DNA of 64,000 bases from Rhodeus uyekii (Eukaryota > Chordata > Actinopteri > Cypriniformes > Acheilognathidae). Below, piece after piece: positions 1-13,900 of the stretch. The stretch lies in the NCBI GenBank assembly GCA_037043235.1, contig JAWRVZ010000215.1, forward strand, positions 746,001 through 810,000, given 5' to 3'. The translations under genes and the position numbers were made by a program. How positions within the stretch are numbered: the first letter of the stretch is position 1; every line of letters begins with the position of its first letter. The notes beneath the pieces were generated by a model. It did no database searches. It had not been told where the DNA came from and saw only the letters and a program-made list of their open reading frames with translations.

Positions 1-344
1 TGTGCTTTAATTTCATTCACACAAACGCCGCCAGAAGCGACAGCAGCTCGTCGTACAGAGAGAGGAAACACAGCAGCATTGCATTGTGGGAGATTTCATC
101 CGGGCAAACGCACCAGACAGCAAAGCGACAGCAGACACATTCAGATGCAGGATCTGTTTGAAGACCCTGTGCTATTGCTCAAGTTCCTGAAACGCCGTCC
201 AGCTTTCATTGGCCGTTACACGTCACAAAATATACATACAGATCAAGTGTGCAAAACTCCTGATTAGAGCAAGAAGTCCCGAAATCCTGCTCTTCCGTCA
301 TCGTTTGCTCAGCCTCATGATGCTCCAAACCGGTCAGAGTTTCT

Positions 345-460
345 GTGTCTAACAGCAGAGCAGTGCTTGCAACATCAAGGTCATGGGTTCGATTCCCAGG
401 GAAAGCAAGAACTGATTAGAATGATAATGTGTTTCTTGAATGCGATGATAAAAGCAGGAA
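345..460 (+). repeat. B-box SINE/MITE-like element, copy 1
   Basis: Has the family core GCTTGCAACATCAAGGTCAT, the GGTTCGATTCC B-box-like motif and GTGTTTCTTGAATGCGATGA. The right end is collapsed (GATAAAAGCAGGAATG). Confidence 0.8.
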
Positions 461-1772
461 TGAGTTTCTTTCCTCAGTGCAACGCGTCTGAAGAACGTCT
501 GATTTCTGTGCAACTAAAGAACGGTGAGTCAAATTTAACTTTCCGATCTCAAATCTCATTTGCATACACACTCTATTCGTCACAATATGAGTACGATTAA
601 AGTTTTTGCATGATAATAAATTACCAAAAGTTTGATTCACAAACCATTAAGAGTAAAGCCAAGAATGTTCGTATTCCCAAAAACATTTAAGAATACTCTT
701 GTCTTTTAAAATGTAAGAATTTGAATTCCTAAAGAAAAAAAAGAAATTCTTCAATCATAAACTTCAGATTGCTGCCAATTTATAATATCAAGCATTACAA
801 AACAACACCAGCTACATATGATGCATGTTACTATTATATTTACTAGCGATGTGCGCAAGTTCTCTAAACTCAGATTGGTTGTGTGTGACGACTTCATGAA
901 ATGAAGGATTTGATGAATGAAACATTTATTTATTTTAAAGACGCTCATGTAGAAACTCTTGTTAGAGCGACACCGGTGGCCGTTCAAGGAACTGCAGGCA
1001 GGAGTTTATCGCTCATGAACACGTGACTCAAGACCCGATATTCTCACGGCCATCTTCCATTCTTCACCTGGTAAAAAGTTGGGAAAACTTTTAGCAGCGA
1101 TTTACTGTTAACGAACATCCCGACAACAGCTGTGATGCTGAGAGCGATCAATGGAAACACGTGGATGACCGGAGTAACCGGTGGACCAATGGCGTCGCAG
1201 CGTCTCAAATGTTAAGATAAATTCCCTAACCCTTTCCCGCTATTGTTGTATTTCTTCAGCGATCCGTTTGTTATAGACGGTTATGAGAACTGAATCTCCG
1301 GATCAAAACAGGCAAAGAAGCAGCAGAAAACAGCGATAGCTGCTTCTTTATGAAACTCATTCACGTGTAAAGAGGAAGAGAATGCATGGAGAGAGAATAA
1401 ACTCTTTTGATATGTTGTGATCAGATACTCGTGCAACTGAATATTCTGGGGCCGTTGTAGGAAAATCCCTTGACTCTCGTCGCACCAGTTACGATCAAAA
1501 TAGTGCGTGAGCTTTTCATCCTCATGAAAGTAATGATTAGTTTCATACGTCCGTAAACCCTTTGAGTGTTCGCAGGAACCACCACAACTGGACTCTCTTA
1601 AGAGCTTCTCCTCGAGTCTTTCTGAAGAACGTTTTGGTGAATCCAGCCGGTGACGCACAGAAGAAAGTCGCGTCGCATCCTTTCGTTTGACGAAGACGGC
1701 GTCCGTCGGAGATTCAGAGCAACATGAGGCTGAGTAAACGCAGGATCGTTGCTCGGTTCTGGTCCGGTTCTC
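461..1772 (-). other. Region downstream of mtmr3 stop; probable 3' UTR
   Basis: No convincing coding exon on either strand. On the minus strand overlapping AATAAA signals lie at 925-934, so the mtmr3 3' UTR could run about 850 bases; this is inference. Positions 938-1052 hold a dispersed-repeat fragment listed separately. Bases 1-344 show nothing I recognise. Confidence 0.35.
938..1052 (+). repeat. Dispersed repeat fragment shared with 29025-29150
   Basis: Contains TTGTTAGAGCGACACCGGTG, GGAGTTTAT and GTGACTCAAGACCC in the same order and spacing as the reverse complement of about 29025-29130. The copies are roughly 85-90% alike by eye. It is an unclassified interspersed element, not coding. 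Confidence 0.7.
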
Positions 1773-1959
1773 TCAGTTGGAGCTGGCAGTGATGGGTTTC
1801 TCCAGCTCCAGGTCGGCGGGAGGCAGCGCCGGGGGAACGGGCGAGGGCCGGAGATGCCCGTAACACGCCTGGCACACGTGGTTGGGCTCACGGAGCTGTT
1901 GACTCGGTACCGCCACCTTCTGGTCGCAGCAACTGGTGCAAAACACATTCCCACAGTTC
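1773..1959 (-). CDS. mtmr3: mtmr3 last coding exon: second half of FYVE finger and C-terminus
   Basis: Encodes NCGNVFCTSCC, VC..CY and the ELEKPITASSN terminus followed by TGA at 1773-1775. Together with exon 3584-3672 all eight FYVE zinc ligands are present. The acceptor is CTGCAG|G. Confidence 0.94.
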
Positions 1960-4900
1960 CTGCAGGGCGAGAGATTCATGAGCGCTTCACTTTCAGAGTG
2001 ACTTACAAAAGTGCTTTATTTTCACACAATAGTTCATACGAAATGGACTGGTGCGAAAATCTGCACTAGTGTGAGAACAAGCATTAGCTGGTGGTTTGGG
2101 TTGAGATGCTACGATGTCAGAGTGACGCTGGTTTAGCTGAGAAGGGAAAGACGGATGGAGGGACAGAGGAAGTGAAGGAGGAGAGTCTCACCAGGCCTCC
2201 TCAACCGGCTCTCTGCCGCTGCAGCAGAACGAGAGAGAGAGAGACACGCATCAGACTCGCTCGCTCGCTCACACCAAACAGACAAACTGCGTGAGCTTCG
2301 GCGGATTATTTACAGTAGCGTCTGGAAACGCGCGTTTTAAATAGTATGTTTTGGAAATTTATACTATTATTGTCTGTGTAAACTACAAAATGTGAATTTG
2401 TGAAAAGTGACGTCGCCACCTACTGGCCTGGCAGCAGAACACGCCGTTTTAGTCGTTTTCATGGATCTGTGTATTTTAACGATGTTAGCTTATTTTTTTA
2501 ACTCAAGTTAAGGAAGAGAAAAAACTAAACTGGGGAAAGAGTTAAAAGGCAACATATCAACTTGTATTAAATACACTCTAAAATATATATTTAAAGAATA
2601 AACCACAATTCATTTTGTGATCCCTGTTTTTCATGTTATCAACTGAGACTTTAATACATGAAACATTTTAATTAATAAATAGTAAATTCAATTTAAACTC
2701 AGTTCAATTTAATTATTAATTAAAATGAGACTCTGAAACTGATGTAAACATCCTTTAACATGTGAAATGTGGCTTAACTCGCATTTGAAACGACGTTAAA
2801 CTCAATCCAGTATATTTGTGGTGTAACGTTGATTACCATAATTATTTTAACTCATCCCTTGTTTTCTTTAAAAATAAAAACGCAATAAATGGAGGTTACA
2901 GTGACGCACAATAGAAGTGAAGGAAAGATTTAAAAGCAGAAATGTGAAGGTTAGTTGAAGCTGAATTTTAAAGGGCTCATGAATTCATGAGAAATCAAAT
3001 TAATTTTGGCATTTCAAGTCAAACTCAAAACTTCCTCGTTAGTCCAAAGACAGCTTTAATTGAAACCAAGCTCAGAAAACGACTCGTCTCGGATTATTAT
3101 GTCACATTATTAGGTCACAGTGCGACAAAAGAGCGACGCCCACTTCTACATCATCGCCTCTTTAGCCCCGCCCACTGACTTGTGATGTCATGCAGCAGTA
3201 AAACACGAGATTCGTTTGTAAAAGCGAATAAAAGTAAAAGCGAATTAGAGTATTTTTGGATACGGCTGATTTTGTTTCGGTTTTGATCGCCGCCATTTGC
3301 TGTAATCCCGAATAAAATGCTTCAACATCGTACGTTTCCAAAATGTAACTTGAAAATTATTATAATATGCAAAACTGTTATCCAATCACAGCAGTGGGCG
3401 TTTCCTTCCAAGTCTTGAGTGACACGCCCATTAAAACAGGATTGAATGCTGCTTATTCTACATCTGGATAAAATTATAAGTGGACATCAATTAATTTAAA
3501 TAGTTTAAAATGCAGTTCATGACCCCTTTGAACACTTTATCGCTGCGCTTTAATGAAGGTGGAATATCTTTGTTAAATCTCACCTGCAGTGATGCTTCCT
3601 CGTCGCCAGCCAGAACGTCCTCTCACAGCCGTAGCAACGGGACGCCGGGTGATCCGAGTACCACTGTGTCACCTGGACACACACACATATATTACCCAAC
3701 ATCAAAGAAGGCGGGGCTTTAGAGCCACGCCCACTATTACATCATCACCACAGACCAATGGTCGTTCGAAGGCGTTTACCAGCCAAACTCCAAACGAACA
3801 TTGTTTTAATGATGTCGCAATGTGTGTCTAACAGTAGAGAGCAGCGCTTGCAACATCAAGGTCATGGGTTCGATTCCCAGGGAAAGCAAGAACTGATTAG
3901 AATATCAATGTGTTTCTTGAATGCAATGATAAAAGCATCTCAGACTTTATGAACTAAATTACACTCCCTTCTCTTCTAATGCGTTTAATCTGATGGATCT
4001 GAACAGCTGGCGGTTAATAACGGAAGTGCTGCTCACCTCTCCTTCCTGTTCGATCGGTTCCCAGCCGGACTCTACGTTATTCTCTCCATCCGGCAGAGAC
4101 GTCTGAGAGAAAGAGGAAGTGTTACGTTTACAGCGGCCAAAGTTAAGTGTTAATGAGATTAAAAGCAATGTCAGATTTCCTGTGTGTCTAACAGTAGAGA
4201 GCGGCGCTTGCAACATCAAGGTCATGGGTTCGATTCCCAGGGAAAGCAAGAACTGATTAGAATGTCAATGTGTTTCTTGAATGCGATGATAAAAGCGTCT
4301 GATAAACGCACGTGTAGCGTGTTTGAGGTGTGCGCTCACCAGCTTCCCGTTGACGTGGAGGCGACTCCAGAGCTCCTGCACCTGCTGCTTCAGCGTCTCC
4401 ACCTGCAGCTGATGCCCCGCCTCCATCTGCCGCAGACGCACCTGTACGGCGTCGCTGTGCAGACTCAACCCGTCCTTATCCCCGTGCCCCAAGCCTCGCC
4501 CGCCGAGCCGAGGAGAAGTCTGAGAGAGAGGATGCTGGGAAGGCGAGCAGAGGCTGCTGGGAGTCTGAGGATGGCTGTGGGTCGGACTCTCCGTGGAGGA
4601 TTGGCTGCTGGACTCTGAAGCATCATGGGGGATATTAAAGGGGGCGTGATTATTCAGCTGCAGTCCGTTCTCACGGTTCTCGTCAGGATGCTGGGATGTG
4701 GGTGTGTATTTTTCCGGGGAACGTTCCACACCGTGATCTTTAAGATCCTCAGGCGATCCAGACATTTGGTCCTCGCTTTCAAAGTCACCGGGAATGTCGA
4801 AGGCAGGCGTGTTATTTAGGACTGTCAGCTTCCTGTCATCCTCTTCTCTCACTTCCTGTTCAGTCACAGAAAGCTCCGCCCTGTTTAAGGCTTCAGAATC

Positions 4901-7900
4901 GTTTGTGCTTAAGCCGAGTCTGCGTTCGGACATTAGCGTGTCCGTTTCTGCCGTCACGCTCGTCTCCAGGGCGAGCAGGTGGTCCTGCCACTTCTCATGC
5001 CGGTTGGGATCGCGGCGGCGGTTTGGGGTAAAACCCTCACGTGACGTGGGCAGATCGTCGTACGAACGAGTCTTTGGTAACCTGGAAAGAAGCACTGTCA
5101 GCTAAACGCTCCACTGTTTGAATATTTACGTGGAGAAGCGAGGTTACAGGCTGTACGGCGCGTGTGGTTTACCTGCTCACAGGCGTGTCCTCAGGTGAGG
5201 CCGGGGGGGCGGAGTGTGGCACGCATGACTCATCAGAAGGCGTGGCGGGGGCGGAGTTAGGCAGGTAGACGGCACTCCATAGCATCAGATTCCTCACGTG
5301 ACACACTGGGTGCAAAACCTGACGGAGATGGAGAGATTCAGCGTCTCAAAACCTGCCTAGACAGAACGAGCACTACAGATTCTCTTGTTTTCAGAAGGAA
5401 GTCTCATCAAAGCTCCATTTATTATATGATAAATACAGTAAAACAGTGTAATATTATATCAGTGTAAAACAGCTGTTTTCTATGTGAATATATAGTAAAG
5501 TGTCATTTATTCCTGTGATTAAAGCTGAATTTATTAGATGATAAATACAGTAAAACAGTGTAATATTATATCAGTGTAAAACAGCTGTTTTCTATGTGAA
5601 TATATAGTAAAGTGTCATTTATTCCTGTGATTAAAGCTGAATTTATTAGATGATGAATACAGTAAAACAGTGTAATATTATATCAGTGTAAAACAGCTGT
5701 TTTCTATGTGAATATATAGTAAAGTGTAATTTATTCATGTGATTAAAGCTGAATTTATTAGATGATACATACAGTAAAACAGTGTAATATTATATCAGTG
5801 TAAAACAGCTGTTTTCTATGTGAATATATAGTAAAGTGTCATTTATTCCTGTGATTAAAGCTGAATTTATTAGATGATAAATACAGTAAAACAGTGTAAT
5901 ATTATATCAGTGTAAAACAGCTGTTTTCTATGTGAATATATAGTAAAGTGTCATTTATTCCAGTGATTAAAGCTGAATTTATTAGATGATAAATACAGTA
6001 AAACAGTGTAATATTATATCAGTGTAAAACAGCTGTTTTCTATGTGAATATATAGTAAAGTGTCATTTATTCATGTGATTAAAGCTGAATTTATTAGATG
6101 ATACATACAGTAAAACAGTGTAATATTATATCAGTGTAAAACAGCTGTTTTCTATGTGAATATATAGTAAAGTGTCATTTATTCCTGTGATTAAAGCTGA
6201 ATTTATTAGATGATAAATACAGTAAAACAGTGTAATATTATATCAGTGTAAAACAGCTGTTTTCTATGTGAATATATAGTAAAGTGTCATTTATTCCTGT
6301 GATTAAAGCTGAATTTATTAGATGATAAATACAGTAAAACAGTGTAATATTATATCAGTGTAAAACAGCTGTTTTCTATGTGAATATATAGTAAAGTGTC
6401 ATTTATTCCTGTGATTAAAGCTGAATTTATTAGATGATAAATACAGTAAAACAGTGTAATATTATATCAGTGTAAAACAGCTGTTTTCTATGTGAATATA
6501 TAGTAAAGTGTCATTTATTCCTGTGATTAAAGCTGAATTTATTAGATGATAAATACAGTAAAACAGTGTAATATTATATCAGTGTAAAACAGCTGTTTTC
6601 TATGTGAATATATAGTAAAGTGTAATTTATTCCTGTGATTAAAGCTGAATTTATTAGATGATAAATACAGTAAAACAGTGTAATATTATATCAGTGTAAA
6701 ACAGCTGTTTTCTATGTGAATATATAGTAAAGTGTAATTTATTCCTGTGATTAAAGCTGAATTTATTAGATGATAAATACAGTAAAACAGTGTAATATTA
6801 TATCAGTGTAAAACAGCTGTTTTCTATGTGAATATATAGTAAAGTGTAATTTATTCCTGTGATTAAAGCTGAATTTATTAGATGATAAATACAGTAAAAC
6901 AGTGTAATATTATATGAATGTAAAACAGCTGTTTTCTATGTGAATATATAGTAAAGTGTAATTTATTCCTGTGATTAAAGCTGAATTTATTAGATGATAA
7001 ATACAGTAAAACAGTGTAATAATATATCAGTGTAAAACAGCTGTTTTCTATGTGAATATATAGTAAAGTGTCATTTATTCCTGTGATTAAAGCTGAATTT
7101 ATTAGATGATAAATACAGTAAAACAGTGTAATATTATATCAGTGTAAAACAGCTGTTTTCTATGTGAATATATAGTAAAGTGTAATTTATTCCTGTGATT
7201 AAAGCTGAATTTATTAGATGATAAATACAGTAAAACAGTGTAATATTATATCAGTGTAAAACAGCTGTTTTCTATGTGAATATATAGTAAAGTGTCATTT
7301 ATTCCTGTGATTAAAGCTGAATTTATTAGATGATAAATACAGTAAAACAGTGTAATATTATATGAATGTAAAACAGCTGTTTTCTATGTGAATATATAGT
7401 AAAGTGTCATTTATTCCTGTGATTAAAGCTGAATTTATTAGATGATAAATACAGTAAAACAGTGTAATAATATATCAGTGTAAAACAGCTGTTTTCTATG
7501 TGAATATATAGTAAAGTGTCATTTATTCCTGTGATTAAAGCTGAATTTATTAGATGATAAATACAGTAAAACAGTGTAATATTATATCAGTGTAAAACAG
7601 CTGTTTTCTATGTGAATATATAGTAAAGTGTAATTTATTCCTGTGATTAAAGCTGAATTTATTAGATGATAAATACAGTAAAACAGTGTAATATTATATC
7701 AGTGTAAAACAGCTGTTTTCTATGTGAATATATAGTAAAGTGTCATTTATTCCTGTGATTAAAGCTGAATTTATTAGATGATAAATACAGTAAAACAGTG
7801 TAATATTATATCAGTGTAAAACAGCTGTTTTCTATGTGAATATATAGTAAAGTGTCATTTATTCCTGTGATTAAAGCTGAATTTATTAGATGATACATAC

Positions 7901-10900
7901 AGTAAAACAGTGTAATATTATATCAGTGTAAAACAGCTGTTTTCTATGTGAATATATAGTAAAGTGTCATTTATTCCAGTGATTAAAGCTGAATTTATTA
8001 GATGATAAATACAGTAAAACAGTGTAATATTATATGAATGTAAAACAGCTGTTTTCTATGTGAATATATAGTAAAGTGTCATTTATTCCTGTGATTAAAG
8101 CTGAATTTATTAGATGATAAATACAGTAAAACAGTGTAATAATATATCAGTGTAAAACAGCTGTTTTCTATGAGAATATATAGTAAAGTGTCATTTATTC
8201 CTGTGATTAAAGCTGAATTTATTAGATGATAAATACAGTAAAACAGTGTAATATTATATCAGTGTAAAACAGCTGTTTTCTATGTGAATATATAGTAAAG
8301 TGTAATTTATTCCTGTGATTAAAGCTGAATTTATTAGATGATAAATACAGTAAAACAGTGTAATATTATATCAGTGTAAAACAGCTGTTTTCTATGTGAA
8401 TATATAGTAAAGTGTAATTTATTCCTGTGATTAAAGCTGAATTTATTAGATGATAAATACAGTAAAACAGTGTAATATTATATGAATGTAAAACAGCTGT
8501 TTTCTATGTGAATATATAGTAAAGTGTCATTTATTCCTGTGATTAAAGCTGAATTTATTAGATGATAAATACAGTAAAACAGTGTAATAATATATCAGTG
8601 TAAAACAGCTGTTTTCTATGTGAATATATAGTAAAGTGTCATTTATTCCTGTGATTAAAGCTGAATTTATTAGATGATAAATACAGTAAAACAGTGTAAT
8701 ATTATATCAGTGTAAAACAGCTGTTTTCTATGTGAATATATAGTAAAGTGTAATTTATTCCTGTGATTAAAGCTGAATTTATTAGATGATAAATACAGTA
8801 AAACAGTGTAATATTATATCAGTGTAAAACAGCTGTTTTCTATGTGAATATATAGTAAAGTGTAATTTATTCCAGTGATTAAAGCTGAATTTATTAGATG
8901 ATAAATACAGTAAAACAGTGTAATATTATATCAGTGTAAAACAGCTGTTTTCTATGTGAATATATAGTAAAGTGTCATTTATTCCAGTGATTAAAGCTGA
9001 ATTTATTAGATGATAAATACAGTAAAACAGTGTAATATTATATCAGTGTAAAACAGCTGTTTTCTATGTGAATATATAGTAAAGTGTCATTTATTCCTGT
9101 GATTAAAGCTGAATTTATTAGATGATAAATACAGTAAAACAGCTGTTTTCTATGTGAATATATAGTAATGTTGAATTTTCAGCATCATCCTTCTCAAATC
9201 AATCTAATGATGATTATTTGCATATGCATTGATTATTATGCTGCTGTGTTATTTTAGTATTACTGCTTTATTATAGTTTTATTTTAGTGTTAGTAATGTT
9301 AATGTGTTTTTGTCGTTTTCTATTAGCTGTTTTTTATGTCTGTATAACATTTATGCATTTTTATTTCAATTCTAGTTATTTTAGCACATCAATTTAAATA
9401 CTGACAATTTAAGCGCAATGAGCCAAGACGAATACTTGCAACGAGAGCAACTTATTTTCTTGTTTTAGTTCCAATCAATACAAGGTAAGAAATTCTTAAT
9501 TTGTGTCCACAATATATTTCTTGTCTGCATGCCATGTGCAGGACTCTGACTTTAAAAAGCCTTAAATGCGAGTTTGAAGAGCCCTGCAGTGTCTAGTAAC
9601 TACTGAGGAATAGCCCTGTGACGGGACGCACCGTCTCGGAGCGAGGGGAGTAGAGGATGTTGTGGAAGGATGTGTTGGCCGGCCGCAGAAGAGTCCAAAC
9701 GGAGCACGTCTTCTCCTGAACGCCCCGCTCCTCGCGCTCCTTCACGCTGTTGCACAGGAACGTCCCAAACAGACACGAGTACGTGTGCTGCACTAACTTC
9801 ACCTGAGGCACAAACACAGCCGTTGTCGTGATGGATGAAAACACGCATGCTAACGGCAAACGAGCGGCGAGCGTGAGTACCAGAAAGGCCTCGTTGAACT
9901 CGAAGGAGCAGGGGAACTGCCTCTGGAGCTGATGAACGCAGTCCAGCCACTGCAGGAACACCGGACAGCGCTCGTTCGGATCGTCCGCGCTCTCGCCGTG
10001 GCCGCAGCGATCCGCAAACTTATGACCGTAGCCCAACCACTCGGTCTCCACCAGCACCTGAAAACCCTGAAGACCAAACACAACTCTCACGCTTTCTTCA
10101 TCCTGAAAATCCAGGTTAACTTTCGGAACGGGACTCTCCGTTTCAGTGAATCAACTAAAAACTTTCAACACTAGCTTTCCTGTGTGTCTAACAGTATAGA
10201 GTAGTGCTTGCAACATCAAGGTCATGGGTTCGATTCCCAGGGAAAGCAAGAACTGATTAGAATGTCAATGTGTTTCTTGAATGCGATGCAAGTCACTTTG
10301 GCTTGAGAAAGCCGGACCAAAACTTTGAATTATCATGTTGGTAGAACGATTTAACATGACTTAGCATGTCGCTAGCATGATAGTATGAATTAGCATGTCG
10401 TTAGCATGATAGTATGAATTAGCATGTCGTTAGCATGATAGTATGAATTAGCATGTCGTTAGCATGATAGTATGAATTAGCATGTCGTTAGCATGATAGT
10501 ATGAATTAGCATGTCGCTAGCATGATAGTATGAATTAGCATGTCGTTAGCATGATTTAGCATGTAGTTAGCATTATTTAACAATAACCAGCATTTTGCTA
10601 AAATGATTTAGCATTAACTAATACGTCGCTAACACAATTTAATGCAAATTAACATGTCACTAGCATTATTTAACAATAACATTTCACTATAATGATTTAG
10701 CATTAACTAACGTCTTAACATGATTTAGCATTAACATGTCGTTAGAATGATATAGCATTAACTAGCATTTTGCTAACATGATTTAACTCTAATTAGTATG
10801 TCATTAGCATTAACTAGCTTGCCGTTAGCTTGATTTAACAATAACTAGCATTTTGCTAGAATGATCTGCCATTAACTAACATGTCGTTAACATAATTTAA

Positions 10901-13900
10901 CATGACTCAACACAAATTAACGTCACTAGCACGATTTAGCATTAACTACCATGTTGCGAACATGACTCAGCAAGAATTAGCAGAAATCAACATGCTGGTA
11001 GCATGAATTAGCATTTCGCTAACATGAACTAGTATGTCGCAAGCATGATTTGACGCAAATTAACGTCACTAGCATGACTTAGCATTAACTACCATGTCGT
11101 TAGCATGATTCAACAAGAATTAGCATGTCATTAGTATGAACCTTGGCATGATTTAACACTCAGCTAATCACTAATTCAGTTAATCCACTTCCTGGAAATC
11201 GAACCCATAAGGCTAGTTGGTTCCACCTTGATGCAATGCCTGTTTTGAAAAATTAACCCCTAAAGAACTATTTCTCTGATCCTAAAGATCGTATAACTGT
11301 ATCGTGTTCATTAAAAGCAGAGAGCGCTGACGTATTAAACGGCAGGCTACGCATGAACGCATGTCAACACTGCATGTTATCCTCCTGAAGACCTTGATGG
11401 TGCGGTAGAAGGGATCCAGCAGCAGTTTGGCCAGCGCCACGATCTGAGGCGTGCGGTCCCATCCGTCGGAGCAGTGCACCAGCACCGGCCTGCCGTCCCC
11501 GTGCACCCCCCGCACCACCAGCAGAGACGCCTTGAGCAGCAGAGACAGATGCTGCAGCCACCTCGTGCCCTCCAGCGCGGACAGCCAGCTGTCGACATGA
11601 GCAGAGGCGCGACGCGTGTTAGCGGGTGTGCAGCACTGCTGGTATTGGAATGAATTATGAATACTCCTTTAGCTTCTGCTTGCATTACTAAATAAATAGA
11701 AGCAAAAATGTCCCAAAACAGTATTCAGTAAATGACTAGCGGCTTCAAGTTGAGCCGGTTTGCAGGTTAACTCATGAAAACTCACTTGACCGGATCGGGA
11801 ACTTGAGCGCAGAGAGTCCGCAGACACTGGAAGCTCCTCCGGATGGAGTGGATGTTGGCCATGCCCATGAACATCACCTCACAGTTGGGATAATAATCTA
11901 CAGGGAGCGCAGAGCACGACTGAGAGAGAGATCCGCCATAACATGTGTTCTGCATTAGCATCTGCTTTACCTGGGCACTCGCAGCCGCCTCCTTTCGCCC
12001 GATTGGCTACCGCAGCCGCGTACGACCGGGCGTCCATTATTAACAGCTTCTGAGGGGGCGTGGCACTCGGCTCCGCCTCTACGTTCCCATTGGCCGCGTG
12101 AGGATCAGCAGGTGAAGGTTTGGTGTGATGAAGGCATGAGCCGTTCGCCGGCGCTGCGCCCGAGGCCGGATCCGTGACGCAGGCTTTGGCGATGGCTTGA
12201 ACTAAATGCTCATCGTCAGCATTTCGCCAACCCCACCAGCTGACCTCTGGCTGCCCGCATCGACCAATCACAGCGCCCGAACTCTGGTGTCTGAGTCAAA
12301 GGTAGATAGAGATAAAGATGAGTGACGCATGTATGATGTGGTGAGTTACAGCGACTAATTATAATAATTAATTCTTCCAAATCGTTGTAGGATTAATATG
12401 GATTAATTAATGGAAGGACCTCTCCTATCACGAGTGGACACGCCCCCTACTGCTGATTGGCTTGATCTCTCCTCCCCCATCACGAGTGGACACGCCCCCT
12501 ACTGCTGATTGGCTTGATCTCTCCTCCCCCATCACGAGTGGGCACGCCCCCTACTGCTGATTGGCTTGATCTCTCCTCCCCCATCACGAGTGGGCACGCC
12601 CCCTACTGCTGATTGGCTTGATCTCTCCTCCCCCATCACGAGTGGACACGCCCCCTACTGCTGATTGGCTTGATCTCTCCTCCCCCATCACGAGTGGACA
12701 CGCCCCCTACTGCTGATTGGCTTGATCTCTCCTCCCCCATCACGAGTGGACACGCCCCCTACTGCTGATTGGCTTGATCTCTCCTCCCCCATCACGAGTG
12801 GACACGCCCCCTACTGCTGATTGGCTTGATCTCTCCTCCCCCATCACGAGTGGACACGCCCCCTACTGCTGATTGGCTTGATCTCTCCTCCCCCATCACG
12901 AGTGGGCACGCCCCCTACTGCTGATTGGCTTGATCTCTCCTCCCTCATGAGTGGACACGCCCCCTACTGCTGATTGGCTTGATCTCTCCTCCCCCATCAT
13001 GAGTGGACACGCCCCCTACTGCTGATTGGCTTGATCTCTCCTCCCCCATCACGAGTGGACACGCCCCCTACTGCTGATTGGCTTGATCTCTCCTCCCCCA
13101 TCACGAGTGGACACGCCCCCTACTGCTGATTGGCTTGATCTCTCCTCCCCCATCACGAGTGGACACGCCCCCTACTGCTGATTGGCTTGATCTCTCCTCC
13201 CCCATCACGAGTGGACACGCCCCCTACTGCTGATTGGCTTGATCTCTCCTCCCCCATCACGAGTGGACACGCCCCCTACTGCTGATTGGCTTGATCTCTC
13301 CTCCCCCATCACGAGTGGACACGCCCCCTACTGCTGATTGGCTTGATCTCTCCTCCCCCATCACGAGTGGACACGCCCCCTACTGCTTTAATTTCTGACC
13401 CCTTTTAATTCTTGTGTATAAAAAATTGTGCGCTTATATATCAAACAACTTCTGCTTACTGTTACTCGATGTAAACAGTGCTTTATGGGAATTATGCAAT
13501 TTCCTTTTCTAGAATATAAAATGAATGTTCACACGGTCATAAAAGGACTTGTTTCTTCTAATGAAGTGAAGCTCAGAAACACCTGTAAACGACAGCTGGG
13601 ATCCTCTTCCACGATCTAAACGCTGCCACGCTCTCCAGCTCCTGGTCCGTGATGCCAGCGGGAACGATGATCTGCTCTGGGTAACTGGCACAAACCCTGA
13701 GAGATGAGAAACACACGCGCGCGTCTCGTGATGGAGGCCTTGCGGCTGCTGGTGTGAGCGGTCGTGTGTTTCAGGTGTGTCACCTGTAGTTGCTGTTGAT
13801 GTGGGAGATTCTCCAGGCACTGTGTGTGTCGAAGCCCATCCTCTCCAGCTCTCGCTTAAACCTCTGCGCATGTCCTCCTGCAAACACACAAGCATCAGCT

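Noticed and set aside
345..460. tRNA gene suggested by GGTTCGATTCC
   Set aside because: Only the B box matches. No cloverleaf or anticodon arm can be formed, and thirteen diverged copies show it is an interspersed repeat.
4184..5105. Plus-strand frames at 4184-4618, 4625-4819 and 4794-5105
   Set aside because: Antisense shadows of the mtmr3 linker exon 4340-5081.
5405..9168. Centromeric satellite
   Set aside because: Although the unit length and homogeneity are reminiscent, the array is only 3.8 kb, sits inside one intron of an intact gene, and has normal genic sequence on both sides.
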